DNA of 64,000 nt from Azospirillum sp. TSO35-2 (GCF_003116095.1 NZ_LGRA01000008.1:1151514-1215513); one strand, 5' to 3'. Shown: positions 1 to 8,902, numbered from the stretch's first letter. Notes: a model not told the origin generated them from the letters alone. A program made the numbers and translations.

Positions 1-798
1 GGCCCCGGCTTCGCCGAGCCGTTCAGCGGTCTCGCGGTGATGGCCCCCATCGCCGCCGATGTGGCCGACGCCGCGCTGATGGTCGAGGCGCTGCTCGGTC
101 CCGACCCGCGCGACCCGGATTCCGCCGCCGTCGCCCCGGCCGAGGAGCGCCCGCCCGCCAGCCTGACCGTGGCGTTCAGCCTGCGCTGGGGCCTCGACGC
201 GCCGGTGGACGGCGACGTGCGCGAGGCGGTGGAACGCGGTGTCGAGGCCCTGGAGCGGGCCGGTGCCCGCATCGTCCGCCGCGATCCCTGCTGGCCGGCG
301 GGCGTCACCGAAACCGCGCTGATGCCGTTGCAGCACGCCGGCCTCGCCGCGCTGTACGGCGCCGCCTTCCGCCGCGACCCGGCGCTGTTCGATCCCGACA
401 TCGCCGCCCAGATCGAGCGCGGCCTGGCGCTGAGCGGGGCGGAGGTCGCCGCCGCGCAGATGCTGAGCGCCGACGTCGCCCGGGCCTTCGCCGGCTTCTT
501 CAGCAACGCGGACCTGCTGATCGGCCCGACGACGCCCTGCGTCGCGTGGCCGCTGACCAAACTGGGGCCGGAGACCATCGGCGGCCAACCGGTGCCGCCG
601 CGCGCCCACGCGGTGTTCACCCCGCTGATCAACCACGCCAAGGCGCCGGCGGTCAGCGTCCCCTGCGGGACCGGGCGCGACGGCCTGCCGGTCGGCGTGC
701 AGATCGCCGGACCGCGCGGGCTGGACCGGCGGGTGTTGCGCTTCGCCGCCGTCGTCGAGCGGACGCTGGGCTCCCAAGGCCGGGGAGCGGACGCATGA
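1..798 (+). CDS. Amidase (amidase-signature family), C-terminal part
   Basis: The reading frame is open from the first base, so the gene begins outside the window; about 265 residues and the stop are present. The visible part has the amidase-signature C-terminal layout: PFSGLAVMAPIAADVADAAL near the left edge, DLLIGPTTPCVAWPL in the middle, and KAPAVSVPCGTGRDGLPVGVQIAG near the end, as in GatA/AtzF-like amide hydrolases. The Ser-cisSer-Lys catalytic core lies upstream and cannot be checked. It probably hydrolyses a small amide or N-carbamoyl compound in the cytoplasm. The stop overlaps the next gene's start (ATGA), so it is co-translated with a GntR regulator and probably belongs with the hydantoinase group downstream. 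Confidence 0.85.
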   Translation, partial: GPGFAEPFSGLAVMAPIAADVADAALMVEALLGPDPRDPDSAAVAPAEERPPASLTVAFSLRWGLDAPVDGDVREAVERGVEALERAGARIVRRDPCWPAGVTETALMPLQHAGLAALYGAAFRRDPALFDPDIAAQIERGLALSGAEVAAAQMLSADVARAFAGFFSNADLLIGPTTPCVAWPLTKLGPETIGGQPVPPRAHAVFTPLINHAKAPAVSVPCGTGRDGLPVGVQIAGPRGLDRRVLRFAAVVERTLGSQGRGADA

Positions 799-1511
799 CC
801 GACGCCGGGACCGACGCCACCCCCGCGCGCCGCCGCCGGGCGGCTCCACCGCCGCCGCTCGCCGACATGGCGACCGACCGGTTGCGCCACCTGATCGTCT
901 ATGGCGAACTGGCGCCGGCGACCCGGCTGATCGAACCGGAGCTGAGCGAGAAGCTCGGCATCTCGCGCACGCCGCTGCGCGAGGCGCTGAAGCTGCTGGC
1001 GGCGGAGGGGCTGGTGATGCTGCGCCCCAACCGCAACGCCATCGTCGCGCCGCTCGACCCCACCGAACTGACCCACCTGTTCGAGGCGGAGGGCTGCATC
1101 GAGAGCTTCGCCGCCCACGCCGCCGCCGAGCGGATGACCGCCGCCGACCTGCGCCGCCTGCACGGCTTCCAGACCCGGATCGAGGCGCTGCAGGGGGCCG
1201 GCGCGCTGGAGGAGTATTTCGCCATCAACCAGAAAATCCACCGGCTGATCGTCGCCGGCGCCAAGAACCCGGCGCTGGCCGAGGCGCACGACCGGCTGCT
1301 CGGCCGGCTGGCGCGGGCGCGCTACTTCGCGCTGGGCGCGCAGGGCCGCTGGAAGGAGTCGGTGCTGGAGCACCGCGAGATCCTGACCGCGCTGGAGGCC
1401 CGCGACGGCGCCACCGCGCAACGCCTGTTCGTCCAGCATGTCGGCCGCACCGGCGAGGTCGTCGCCGCCGCCTGCGCCTCCCCCCGCGCGGCGCGGGAGG
1501 AAGAGGGGTGA
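795..1511 (+). CDS. GntR family transcriptional regulator (FCD type)
   Basis: A 238-residue regulator. An N-terminal winged helix-turn-helix (ELSEKLGISRTPLREALKLL, about residues 50-70) is followed by an alpha-helical FCD ligand domain with metal-binding-type histidines (IHRLI, LEHREI). The start is the ATG that overlaps the amidase stop as ATGA. GntR/FCD proteins usually repress catabolic operons and release DNA on binding a carboxylic acid. The position inside the amidase, racemase and hydantoinase group suggests local control. Ligand unknown. Confidence 0.85.
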   Translation: MTDAGTDATPARRRRAAPPPPLADMATDRLRHLIVYGELAPATRLIEPELSEKLGISRTPLREALKLLAAEGLVMLRPNRNAIVAPLDPTELTHLFEAEGCIESFAAHAAAERMTAADLRRLHGFQTRIEALQGAGALEEYFAINQKIHRLIVAGAKNPALAEAHDRLLGRLARARYFALGAQGRWKESVLEHREILTALEARDGATAQRLFVQHVGRTGEVVAAACASPRAAREEEG

Positions 1512-1550
1512 TGCGATCCCTCACAGCCGCGCCGCCGCAGCCGCCCTAGG

Positions 1551-1641
1551 CCCCGTCATTCCCGCGCAGGCGGGGCGCCAGAACTTCCGAAGCAAAACCA
1601 ATGGGTCAGCCTGGATCCCCGCCTGCGCGGGGATGACGGCC
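1551..1641. repeat. Inverted-repeat intergenic element with CCCGCGCAGGCGGG arms
   Basis: Two arms of about 25 bp (1551-1575 and 1617-1641) are nearly perfect reverse complements around an asymmetric centre of about 41 bp. The arm core reads GTCATTCCCGCGCAGGCGGG. Elements of this kind are dispersed in many copies between genes in proteobacterial genomes. It sits just after the GntR stop and could form a strong RNA hairpin or act as a terminator. Only one copy is in this window. Confidence 0.75.
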
Positions 1642-1667
1642 CCCCTGTGTCCGCCCCCCTGTGTCCG
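1640..1667. repeat. Tandem duplication of 14 bp
   Basis: CCCCCCTGTGTCCG occurs twice in direct succession (1640-1653, 1654-1667) next to the inverted-repeat element. It is probably a replication slippage product with no visible function. Confidence 0.6.
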
Positions 1668-1706
1668 GCCCCCAAACCACCACCCTATCCCCACGGAACC
1701 CTCCCC

Positions 1707-2438
1707 ATGACCAAACGCACCCTCCTGGGCATGCTCACCCCGTCCTCCAACACGGTGCTGGAGCCGGTGACGGCGGCCATGCTGTCCGGCCTGCCCGACG
1801 TCACCGCGCATTTCGGCCGCTTCCGCGTCACCGAGATCTCGCTGAGCCCGGCGGCGCTCGGCCAGTTCGACGACGCGCCCTTCCTCGACGCCGCCCGGCT
1901 GCTAGCCGACGCCCGGCTCGACGTGATCGGCTGGAACGGCACCTCGGCCGGCTGGCTCGGCTTCGACGCCGACGAGCGGCTGTGCGCGGCGATCCGGGAC
2001 GAGACCGGCATCGCCGCCTGCACTTCGATGCTGGCGCTGAACGAGATCCTGGAGACCACCGGCCGCAAACGCATCGCGCTGGTCACCCCCTACCTGGACG
2101 AGGTGCAGGCGGCGATGGTCGCCAACTACCGCGCCGCCGGGTTCGACGTGGTGGCGGAGCAGCACCTCAACGACCGCGGCAACTTCTCCTTCTCCGAGGT
2201 GACGGAGGCGCAGATCGCCGCGATGTGCCGCGTGGTGGCCGCCGCCAAGCCCGACGCCATCGCCATCATCTGCACCAACATGCGCGGCGCCCCGGTCGCC
2301 GAGGCGATGGAGCGCGAGCTGGGCATCCCGATCTACGACACCATCAGCACCGTGGTGTGGAAGGCGCTGCGCCTGACCGGGGTGGACACCCGCCGGGTCG
2401 CCGGCTGGGGCAGCCTGTTCCGGGAACTCCACGGCTGA
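1707..2438 (+). CDS. Asp/Glu racemase superfamily protein (maleate isomerase / arylmalonate decarboxylase-like)
   Basis: A 243-residue cytosolic protein starting MTKRTLLGMLTPSSNTVLEP, the N-terminal signature of the maleate cis-trans isomerase and arylmalonate decarboxylase group. The second catalytic cysteine is present (AIIC at Cys189, then TNMRG). The region where the first cysteine normally lies reads GWNGTSAGW (residues 75-83) and has none. Loss of that cysteine is known in arylmalonate decarboxylase, so a decarboxylase or non-racemising reaction is possible. The neighbouring hydantoinase suggests hydantoin or ureide metabolism, where such proteins act as racemases. The exact reaction cannot be told from sequence. 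Confidence 0.75.
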   Translation: MTKRTLLGMLTPSSNTVLEPVTAAMLSGLPDVTAHFGRFRVTEISLSPAALGQFDDAPFLDAARLLADARLDVIGWNGTSAGWLGFDADERLCAAIRDETGIAACTSMLALNEILETTGRKRIALVTPYLDEVQAAMVANYRAAGFDVVAEQHLNDRGNFSFSEVTEAQIAAMCRVVAAAKPDAIAIICTNMRGAPVAEAMERELGIPIYDTISTVVWKALRLTGVDTRRVAGWGSLFRELHG

Positions 2439-2458
2439 CGCGAGAGGGGGGCATCGAC

Positions 2459-3910
2459 ATGGAAACGTTCGATCTGGTGATCCGCGGCGCCACCATCGCC
2501 ACCGCCGCCGAGGTGTTCAAGGCCGACATCGGCGTGCGCGGCGGCCGGGTCGCCGCCCTGGCCGACCACCTGCCCGACGGCGAGCGGACCATCGACGCCA
2601 CCGGCCTGCTGGCCCTGCCCGGCGGGGTGGATTCCCACTGCCATCTCGACCAGCCGACCGGCGACGGCACGGTGATGGCCGACGATTTCCTGACCGGCAC
2701 CCGCGCGGCGGCCTTCGGCGGCACCACCACGGTGATCCCCTTCGCCTGCCAGCAGAAGGGCCGGTCGCTGCGCGACGCCGTCGACGACTACCACCGCCGC
2801 GCCGCCGGCAAGCCGGTGGTCGACTACGCCTTCCACCTGATCGTCAGCGACCCGACGCCGACGGTGCGCGGCCAGGAGCTGCCGGCGCTGATCCGCGACG
2901 GCTACACCTCGTTCAAGATCTACATGACCTACGACGACCTGAAGCTGAGCGACCGCGAGATCCTGGAGGTGCTCGACGTCGCCCGGTCCGAGGGCGCCAT
3001 GGTGATGATGCACGCGGAGAACGCCGACTGCATCGCCTGGCTGACCGACAAGCTGGAGCGCGCCGGCCAGACCGCGCCCTTTTTCCACGGCCTGTCCCGC
3101 CCCCCGGTGGTGGAGCGCGAGGCGACGCACCGCGCCATCGCGCTGTCCGAGCTGGCCGACGTGCCGATCCTGATCGTCCATGTCTCCGGCGCCGAGGCGG
3201 TCGAGCAGATCCGCTGGGCGCAGGGCCGCGGCCTGCGGCTCTACGCCGAGACCTGCCCGCAATATCTGTTCCTCACCGCCGACGACCTGGGCGGTCCGCA
3301 CGGGCCGCCGGGCTTCGAGGGCGCCAAATGCGTCTGCTCGCCGCCGCCGCGCGACGCGGCGAACCAGCGGGTGATCTGGGACGCGCTGGAAAACGGCGTG
3401 TTCCAGGTCTTCTCGTCCGACCACGCGCCGTTCCGCTACGACGACCCGCAGGGCAAGAAGGTGAGGGGCGAGGCCGCTTCCTTCCGCCATGTGCCCAACG
3501 GCATTCCCGGCATCGAGACGCGCCTGCCCCTGCTGTTCTCCGAAGGGGTGGTCCGGGGCCGCATCACCCTGCCCCGCTTCGTCGAGCTGACCGCCGCCGG
3601 CCCGGCGCGGATGTACGGGCTGCACCCGCGCAAGGGCACCATCGCGGTCGGGGCCGACGCCGACATCGTGCTGTGGGACCCGGAGCGCCGTGTCACCATC
3701 ACCAATGCCGACCTGCACCACAACGTCGACTACACCCCCTACGAGGGCATGGCGGTGACCGGCTGGCCGGTGGTCACCCTGTCGCGCGGCGTGGTGGTGT
3801 GCGACCACGGCCGGCTGCTGGCGCCCGCCGGCCATGGCGAATTCCTGCGCTGCGCCTCGCCCGATCTGGCCCGCCCCAAGGGGGTGCGGCCACCGGCGCC
3901 GGCCTTCTGA
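2459..3910 (+). CDS. hydA: Dihydropyrimidinase / D-hydantoinase
   Basis: A 483-residue amidohydrolase that opens cyclic ureides (dihydropyrimidines or hydantoins) to N-carbamoyl amino acids. Metal ligands are visible in order: His60 and His62 (DSHCHLDQP), the carboxylated lysine Lys153 (FKIYMTYDD), His185 (MHAEN), His241 (HVSG) and Asp321 (SDHAPF). Length is usual for the family. The start is 20 bp after the racemase-like gene, with GAGAGGGGGG upstream as ribosome binding site. No N-carbamoyl hydrolase of the HyuC type is in view; the upstream amidase may do that step. Physiological substrate unknown. Confidence 0.9.
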   Translation: METFDLVIRGATIATAAEVFKADIGVRGGRVAALADHLPDGERTIDATGLLALPGGVDSHCHLDQPTGDGTVMADDFLTGTRAAAFGGTTTVIPFACQQKGRSLRDAVDDYHRRAAGKPVVDYAFHLIVSDPTPTVRGQELPALIRDGYTSFKIYMTYDDLKLSDREILEVLDVARSEGAMVMMHAENADCIAWLTDKLERAGQTAPFFHGLSRPPVVEREATHRAIALSELADVPILIVHVSGAEAVEQIRWAQGRGLRLYAETCPQYLFLTADDLGGPHGPPGFEGAKCVCSPPPRDAANQRVIWDALENGVFQVFSSDHAPFRYDDPQGKKVRGEAASFRHVPNGIPGIETRLPLLFSEGVVRGRITLPRFVELTAAGPARMYGLHPRKGTIAVGADADIVLWDPERRVTITNADLHHNVDYTPYEGMAVTGWPVVTLSRGVVVCDHGRLLAPAGHGEFLRCASPDLARPKGVRPPAPAF

Positions 3911-3944
3911 CGGCCGGGGTGACGGATCCCGGCGGGTCCCGTCG

Positions 3945-5894
3945 TCACGCGGCGGGACGGCGGAAGATGGCGGGCTGGTCGGCCATCGCCCGGGCGGCGT
4001 CGGCGAACGGACGCGCCTCGGCCGGCGTGGTCCGCGCCAGCCAGCGCGCGGTCCGCTCCAGCGCGGAACGGGCGCGGTCGGGATCCCGGGTGATCCGCCG
4101 CAGCCGCCGCAGCGCGGCGTCGAAGCGGCGGGCGGTTGCCGGCGGCAGGTCCGCGCCGCCGCGCAGTTCCTGCAGGCGCAGGATGGCGCGGCCGACCTGC
4201 AGCATGGCGAGGCTGCCGTCGATGGCGACCAGATCACGCTCGCCGGTCTTGTCCACCCAACGCACCAGCCGCAGCAGGCGGTGATAGAGCCGCACCCGCC
4301 AGACGCGCCAATGGGCCGGGGCGTCCGGCGCCGCGGCGATGCCCTCCAGCTCGTGCAGCATCATGCCGACCAGCGTGTCCATCCGCCGCCGCGCGTCGGC
4401 CGGATAGGCCAGCCGGAAGGCGGCGAGCGCCACCACCGGCGCCGCCACCACCGCCAGCACCGTCGCCGCCGAGGCGGCGACGCTGCCGGTCAGCGGGTAA
4501 TGCGGCTGCAGGAGCAGCAGCATGACCATGTTGTAGTCGAAGCCGCTTGCCATGGTCCGCCGATGGGCGACCGCCAGCGCGCCGGCCAGGATGAAGGGCA
4601 TGACCAGCAGGATCAGCCCCAGCTCGCCACCGGCCGCCGGCCAGACCAGCCAGCGGCAGGCCAGCGCCGCCAGCGCGCCGGCCGCCTGCCCCAGCAGGAC
4701 GTGGCGCATGATCACCGCCGGGTTCTCGAAGGTCGAGAACAGCGAGATCATCACCGTGGTGCCGAGCAGGGTGAAGGCGCCGGCGCTCCAGCCCGACAGT
4801 TGCCAGGCGACCCCGACCAGCAGCACGGTGGCGGCGGCGCGGATCAGCGCCTCGCGCGCGCCCACCCAGTCGCGATGGAGCGGGGCGTGGAGAAGGTGTG
4901 GGGTGGCCGGCGGCATTGCCCCCCGGTCCGGCTCGGCGTCGCCGACGCCCAGCCGCGCGCTCAGGGCGGCCTCGATCCGCTGCAGGGTCTCGCGCAGGGC
5001 GGGTGCGTCGGCCGACCGCTCCACCGCCCGGCGCAGCGCCGCCACCCCGTCCGCAGCCGCGCCGCGGTCGAGCGCGTCGGCGGCCTGCCGCAGGGCGGCG
5101 CCGACGGCGGCACCGGCGGCCGGGTCGATCGCCTCCGCCTCCGAGCCGCGCAGCCACAGCAGGGCCGCCGTCTGGGCGATCAGCACGTCGCGCAGCGTGC
5201 GCGCCGACCGGCGGCTGCGCCGCGACCCGGCGCCGTGCGGGTCCAGCGCCTCCTCGATCGCCGCCATGTCGGACAGCAGGGCGTGCTGCTCGCGGGCGGC
5301 GACGCCGCCATCCCCGTGCAGCCGCGCCGCCAGATCGCGCAGGACGCGCCCGGTCAGCCGCCGCATGCGGCCGACGATCTCGTCCTCCGCCGCCTTCGGC
5401 GTCAGCAGCAGCCCGATCACCAGCGCGGTGAGCACGCCGACCAGCACCGTCAGGAAACGGTCGAGCCCCAGGGCCAGGATGCGGTCGGGGTGCGCCGTGT
5501 CGAGCAGGGCGACCATCGCCGCCGAATAGCCGGCGAGGATCGCGCCGTAGGAGACGAAACCGCGCAGCACGTTGCCCGCCCCGGCGCACAGCCCGAGCCA
5601 GACCGCGAGCCCGACGACCATCAGGATCGGCTGCCCCAGCGACACCAGCACCAGCAGCACCCCGACGACCACGCCCACAACGGTGCCGACGCCGCGGAAC
5701 AGGCTCTTTTCCACCAGCATCCCGCGCGTCGGCTGGGCGGAGGCCCAGACCGTCATCGCCGACCATTGCGGATGCTCCAGCCCCAGCAGCCACGCCACCA
5801 GCAGGGCCAGGCAGGCGCCCAGCGCCGTGCGCAGGGCGAAGGGCAGCCGCGCCGCGTCGAAGCCCAGCCGGGACAGCGTCGCCACGGCGGTCAC
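3945..5894 (-). CDS. FUSC family inner-membrane transporter (aromatic-acid efflux type)
   Basis: A 649-residue membrane protein of the fusaric acid resistance / p-hydroxybenzoate efflux (FUSC, AaeB-like) family. It has two blocks of hydrophobic segments: an N-terminal one (PFALRTALGACLALLVAWLLGL, then about five more helices) and a second near residue 330 onward, with a long soluble region between them and a cytosolic tail. The start is a GTG whose bases overlap the stop of the marR gene, so the two are translationally coupled. It probably exports a toxic aromatic acid. No periplasmic adaptor (AaeA/EmrA) gene is adjacent, which is unusual for the efflux type. Confidence 0.8.
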   Translation of the reverse strand: MTAVATLSRLGFDAARLPFALRTALGACLALLVAWLLGLEHPQWSAMTVWASAQPTRGMLVEKSLFRGVGTVVGVVVGVLLVLVSLGQPILMVVGLAVWLGLCAGAGNVLRGFVSYGAILAGYSAAMVALLDTAHPDRILALGLDRFLTVLVGVLTALVIGLLLTPKAAEDEIVGRMRRLTGRVLRDLAARLHGDGGVAAREQHALLSDMAAIEEALDPHGAGSRRSRRSARTLRDVLIAQTAALLWLRGSEAEAIDPAAGAAVGAALRQAADALDRGAAADGVAALRRAVERSADAPALRETLQRIEAALSARLGVGDAEPDRGAMPPATPHLLHAPLHRDWVGAREALIRAAATVLLVGVAWQLSGWSAGAFTLLGTTVMISLFSTFENPAVIMRHVLLGQAAGALAALACRWLVWPAAGGELGLILLVMPFILAGALAVAHRRTMASGFDYNMVMLLLLQPHYPLTGSVAASAATVLAVVAAPVVALAAFRLAYPADARRRMDTLVGMMLHELEGIAAAPDAPAHWRVWRVRLYHRLLRLVRWVDKTGERDLVAIDGSLAMLQVGRAILRLQELRGGADLPPATARRFDAALRRLRRITRDPDRARSALERTARWLARTTPAEARPFADAARAMADQPAIFRRPAA

Positions 5895-6343
5895 GCCGAC
5901 CGCTCCCGCAGGGTGGAGAGCCGGTGGGCGATCCTGTCGAAGCCGTCCAGCATCGCCGCCAATTCGCCATCGTCGAGGTCGCGGAGCATGTCGGCCTCCG
6001 ACCGCGCCAGCAGGCGGCGGATGTCCGCCACCGCCGCCCGCCCGGCCGGGGTCAGCAGGATCCGCTTGCTGCGGCGGTCGGCCCCGTCGGTGTGCCGCTC
6101 GACCAGCCCGCGTTCGACCAGCGCGTCCAGCAGGCGGACGAGGCTCGGCCCCTCGATGCCGACCAGCCCGGCCAGCTCCTTCTGGCTGATGCCGTCGCCG
6201 GACATTTCCAGATGGATCAGCGGCGTCCAGGTCGCGTCGGTCAAGCCGGCCGCCGCCAGTTGACGGTCGAGTTCGCGGCGCCAGCGCCGGGCCAGCGTGA
6301 CGAGGTGAAATCCGAAACGGAGGCGGGGGTCGGTGGGATCCAT
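5891..6343 (-). CDS. MarR family transcriptional regulator
   Basis: A 150-residue MarR protein: helix-turn-helix DGISQKELAGLVGIEGPSLVRLLDALVERGLV followed by the winged hairpin ERHTDGADRRSKRILLT. It starts at the ATG next to an AT-rich palindrome (6346-6368) and is coupled to the FUSC gene downstream. MarR proteins of this arrangement repress themselves and the efflux gene until a phenolic or aromatic ligand binds. Confidence 0.9.
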   Translation of the reverse strand: MDPTDPRLRFGFHLVTLARRWRRELDRQLAAAGLTDATWTPLIHLEMSGDGISQKELAGLVGIEGPSLVRLLDALVERGLVERHTDGADRRSKRILLTPAGRAAVADIRRLLARSEADMLRDLDDGELAAMLDGFDRIAHRLSTLRERSA

Positions 6344-6345
6344 TG

Positions 6346-6368
6346 CTAATTATTAGCATCCTAATTAG
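6346..6368. promoter_or_regulatory. Palindromic MarR operator candidate
   Basis: CTAATTATTAG (6346-6356) and CTAATTAG (6361-6368) are both palindromic and stand out as AT-rich in a very GC-rich region. They lie within 25 bp upstream of the marR start, where binding would block its promoter. This is typical of MarR autoregulation; binding is inferred. Confidence 0.6.
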
Positions 6369-6518
6369 TAGGATCATACCGTTTCCGCGAACCTGTTCCG
6401 GAAGCCGACCCGGTTCACGGCACCAAGCCCGGGGGCGTGCCGCACGAGGCATCTGCCGGATGTCGCCTCGTTCAATCCCATGCGATAATCCGCGTGTCGC
6501 CAGAAGAGGGATTCATCA

Positions 6519-7412
6519 ATGCCGCGGGAGAACGTCAATGACCTGCTGGCGTTCATAGCCGTCGCCCGGGAGCGGAGCTTCACCAGGGCGGCGGCCAAGT
6601 TCGGCCTGTCGCAGTCGGCCCTGAGCCACACCATCCGCCAGCTCGAAGCCCGGCTCGGGGTCCGCCTGCTCACCCGCACGACGCGGGCGGTGTCCCCGAC
6701 CGAAGCCGGGGAACGGCTGCTCAACGGAATCGCGCCGCATTTCGCCGAGATCGAGGCCCAGCTCGACGCGCTGAGCGAGCTTCGCGACACGCCGGCCGGC
6801 AACATCCGCATCACGGCGTCCGATCATGCGATCCGGTACGTGCTCTGGCCCAAGCTGCGCCGGGTCCTGCCGAACTACCCGGACATCAAGGTCGAGCTGG
6901 TTCTCGACAACGGTCTGACCGACATCGTGACGGAACGCTGCGATGCCGGCGTGCGCATGGGCGAGCACCTCGCCAAGGACATGATTTCGGCCCGGGTCGG
7001 CCCGGACATCCGCTTTGCCGTGGTCGGCGCCCCGTCCTACTTCGAACGCAACCCGGAACCGTCGCACCCGCAGGACCTCGTCCACCACATCTGCATCAAT
7101 CAACGCCTGCCCACCTATGGCGGCTTCTGGGCCTGGGAGTTCGAGGAGAACGGCCGCGAGATCAAGATCCGTGTCGACGGCCAACTCGCCTTCAACGACA
7201 TCCACAGCGTTCTTGCGGCGGCGGTCGACGGCTTCGGTCTTGCCTATGTTCCCGAAGACGTCGTCCTGCCCGACCTAGCGCAAGGACGGCTGCGGCGCGT
7301 TCTGGAAGAATGGTCGCCCTATTGGGACGGTTACCACCTCTACTATCCAAGCCGGCGCCAGTCCTCGCCCGCCTTCGTCACGCTGGTCGACGCCCTGCGC
7401 CACCGCGCGTGA
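6519..7412 (+). CDS. LysR family transcriptional regulator
   Basis: A 297-residue LysR protein with the N-terminal helix-turn-helix (FTRAAAKFGLSQSALSHTIRQLEARLGVRLLTRTTR) and a periplasmic-binding-like effector domain of the CrgA/DmlR type (NIRITASDHAIRYVLWPKL). AAGAGGG precedes the ATG. It is convergent with the SDR gene, its 3' end 5 bp from that gene's stop. Its target is not clear; the upstream region (6370-6518) separates it from the divergent marR-FUSC pair. Confidence 0.88.
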   Translation: MPRENVNDLLAFIAVARERSFTRAAAKFGLSQSALSHTIRQLEARLGVRLLTRTTRAVSPTEAGERLLNGIAPHFAEIEAQLDALSELRDTPAGNIRITASDHAIRYVLWPKLRRVLPNYPDIKVELVLDNGLTDIVTERCDAGVRMGEHLAKDMISARVGPDIRFAVVGAPSYFERNPEPSHPQDLVHHICINQRLPTYGGFWAWEFEENGREIKIRVDGQLAFNDIHSVLAAAVDGFGLAYVPEDVVLPDLAQGRLRRVLEEWSPYWDGYHLYYPSRRQSSPAFVTLVDALRHRA

Positions 7413-7417
7413 CCGGT

Positions 7418-8122
7418 CTAGAGCGACGCTCCGCCGCAGACGAGGATCTGCTGGCCGGTGATGGCGGCGGCGGCGTCGGACAGCAGGAACGCGGCCAGCG
7501 CCGCCACCTCCTCCGGCTTGATGAAGCGGCCGATCGGGGGAAGCCTGGGCGGGACGCCGGTGCGGCCGGGGTCCTTCAGCATCGGGGTGTCGGTCGCGCC
7601 CGGCGCGACGACATTCACCGTGACGCCGCGCGGCGCCAGCTCGATCGCCCAGGACCGGGCAAGGCCGACCATGGCGGCCTTGGTCGCCGCGTATTGGCCT
7701 CGGCCGGCGGCGCCCTGGGCCGTGCGGCTGCCGATCAGGACGACGCGGCCGCCGCCGGCGCCGGATTCGGGCATCCGTGGGACGACATGCTCGACGAGCT
7801 GCGTCGCCGCCTCCACATGCAGGCGCCACATCGTCCTGGCGTCGCCGCCGGCCCCCTCGCCGAGCCGGCCGACGCGCATCACACCGGCGGCGTGGACCAG
7901 CGCATCGACGGGCGGCAGCCCGGCCAGGGCACCGGCGGTGGAGCCGGGGTCGAGCAGATCGGCGGGCCGGAACCGCAGTTGCGGGTGGCCGAGGGCCGGC
8001 GCCGACCGGCTCATCCCCTCCACCAGCCAGCCGTCCTCCAGCAACCGCCGGGCGACGGCGGCGCCGATGCCCGAGCTGACCCCGGTGACCAGCGCCCGGC
8101 GGCGCTGCGGTTCGGCGTTCAT
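7418..8122 (-). CDS. SDR family oxidoreductase
   Basis: A 234-residue short-chain dehydrogenase, last gene of the 16.1 to 7.4 kb operon. NAD(P)-binding GVSSGIG near the N terminus, Ser in VLIGSRTAQG, and the catalytic YAATK motif. The C terminus (ITGQQILVCGGAS) is the usual SDR ending. It probably oxidises or reduces a hydroxy or keto acid intermediate of the pathway encoded upstream. Substrate unknown. Confidence 0.85.
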   Translation of the reverse strand: MNAEPQRRRALVTGVSSGIGAAVARRLLEDGWLVEGMSRSAPALGHPQLRFRPADLLDPGSTAGALAGLPPVDALVHAAGVMRVGRLGEGAGGDARTMWRLHVEAATQLVEHVVPRMPESGAGGGRVVLIGSRTAQGAAGRGQYAATKAAMVGLARSWAIELAPRGVTVNVVAPGATDTPMLKDPGRTGVPPRLPPIGRFIKPEEVAALAAFLLSDAAAAITGQQILVCGGASL

Positions 8123-8137
8123 GACGGGGCCCCCAGA

Positions 8138-8902
8138 TCAGCGCACAGCCAGGGCGATGCGGCCCAAGCCGGGGAAGTCGGCGACCGCGTGGCTGCCGGG
8201 CTGGATGAAGAGGGTGCCGGTGCAGGAGCCGGTGGTCACCGTATCGCCGGCGTGCAGGCCGCCGAACGGCCGGGCGCCGACGTTGGCCAGCCACGCCAGC
8301 AGGCGGATGGGGTCGCCGGCCTTGTTGCCGCCCACCACGTCGACCTTGCGCTCGCCGTCGATGTCGAGCGTCAGCGGCTGGCGGACCGGGTCGATGGCGC
8401 GCCAGTCCGCGGTGGCCGGGCCGACGATCAGCGCGCCATGGTTGCCCTGGTCCGCCAGCGCCGCGAACGGCCCCTGCGACCCGTAGGTGGCGAAGCGGGT
8501 GTCGCAGATCTCGAAGGCCGGATGGACGGAGCCGATGGCGTCCAGCACCTCCTCCCGCGTCCAGGGCGTGTCGCGGGCCGGCAGGTCGCTGTTCAGACGG
8601 TAGACGATCTCCGCCTCGATGCCGATGACGTGGAACATCGCCGCCGGCAGCTCCGCGACCTCGAAGAACAGGGTCTCGGCATGGATGGGGGCGCTGGACG
8701 GCTCGGCGTCCGGGGCGGAGGCGCCGACCTTCCAGGCGGTGACGGGACCGATGCGGCGGGCGACCTCGGTCTGGATGGCGTAGGCGTCGGCCTTGTCGGC
8801 CGGCCGCGCGGTGGCGGGCAGCGCATCGAGCGGGCAACGGTCACGGCGCGCGGCGAGCAGCGCGCCGGCGGCCTCGCGAACAGCCTCGGCGGTCATGGTC
8901 AT
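8138..8902 (-). CDS. 2-keto-4-pentenoate hydratase / fumarylacetoacetase-family protein
   Basis: A 254-residue member of the MhpD/FAH family. The conserved metal region IEAEIVYRLNSDLPAR and EICDTRF, and the later GALIVGP and TTGSCTGT motifs, are visible. Hydratases of this group add water to 2-hydroxypentadienoate-like enols; relatives decarboxylate or isomerise 2-oxo acids. The start chosen is the ATG giving MTMTAEAVREAAG; the frame is open 60 bases further upstream to another ATG, but that segment is proline-rich and atypical. It lies between the SDR and the Asp-box protein genes of the same operon. Confidence 0.75.
   Translation of the reverse strand: MTMTAEAVREAAGALLAARRDRCPLDALPATARPADKADAYAIQTEVARRIGPVTAWKVGASAPDAEPSSAPIHAETLFFEVAELPAAMFHVIGIEAEIVYRLNSDLPARDTPWTREEVLDAIGSVHPAFEICDTRFATYGSQGPFAALADQGNHGALIVGPATADWRAIDPVRQPLTLDIDGERKVDVVGGNKAGDPIRLLAWLANVGARPFGGLHAGDTVTTGSCTGTLFIQPGSHAVADFPGLGRIALAVR

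Noticed and set aside
1551..1667. CRISPR-like array
   Set aside because: Only one inverted pair and one short tandem duplication; no regularly spaced direct repeats and no cas genes.
3834..6263. Long plus-strand frame opposite the FUSC and MarR genes
   Set aside because: Low-complexity Arg/Gln/Gly composition; the minus strand has clear membrane helices and a MarR domain.
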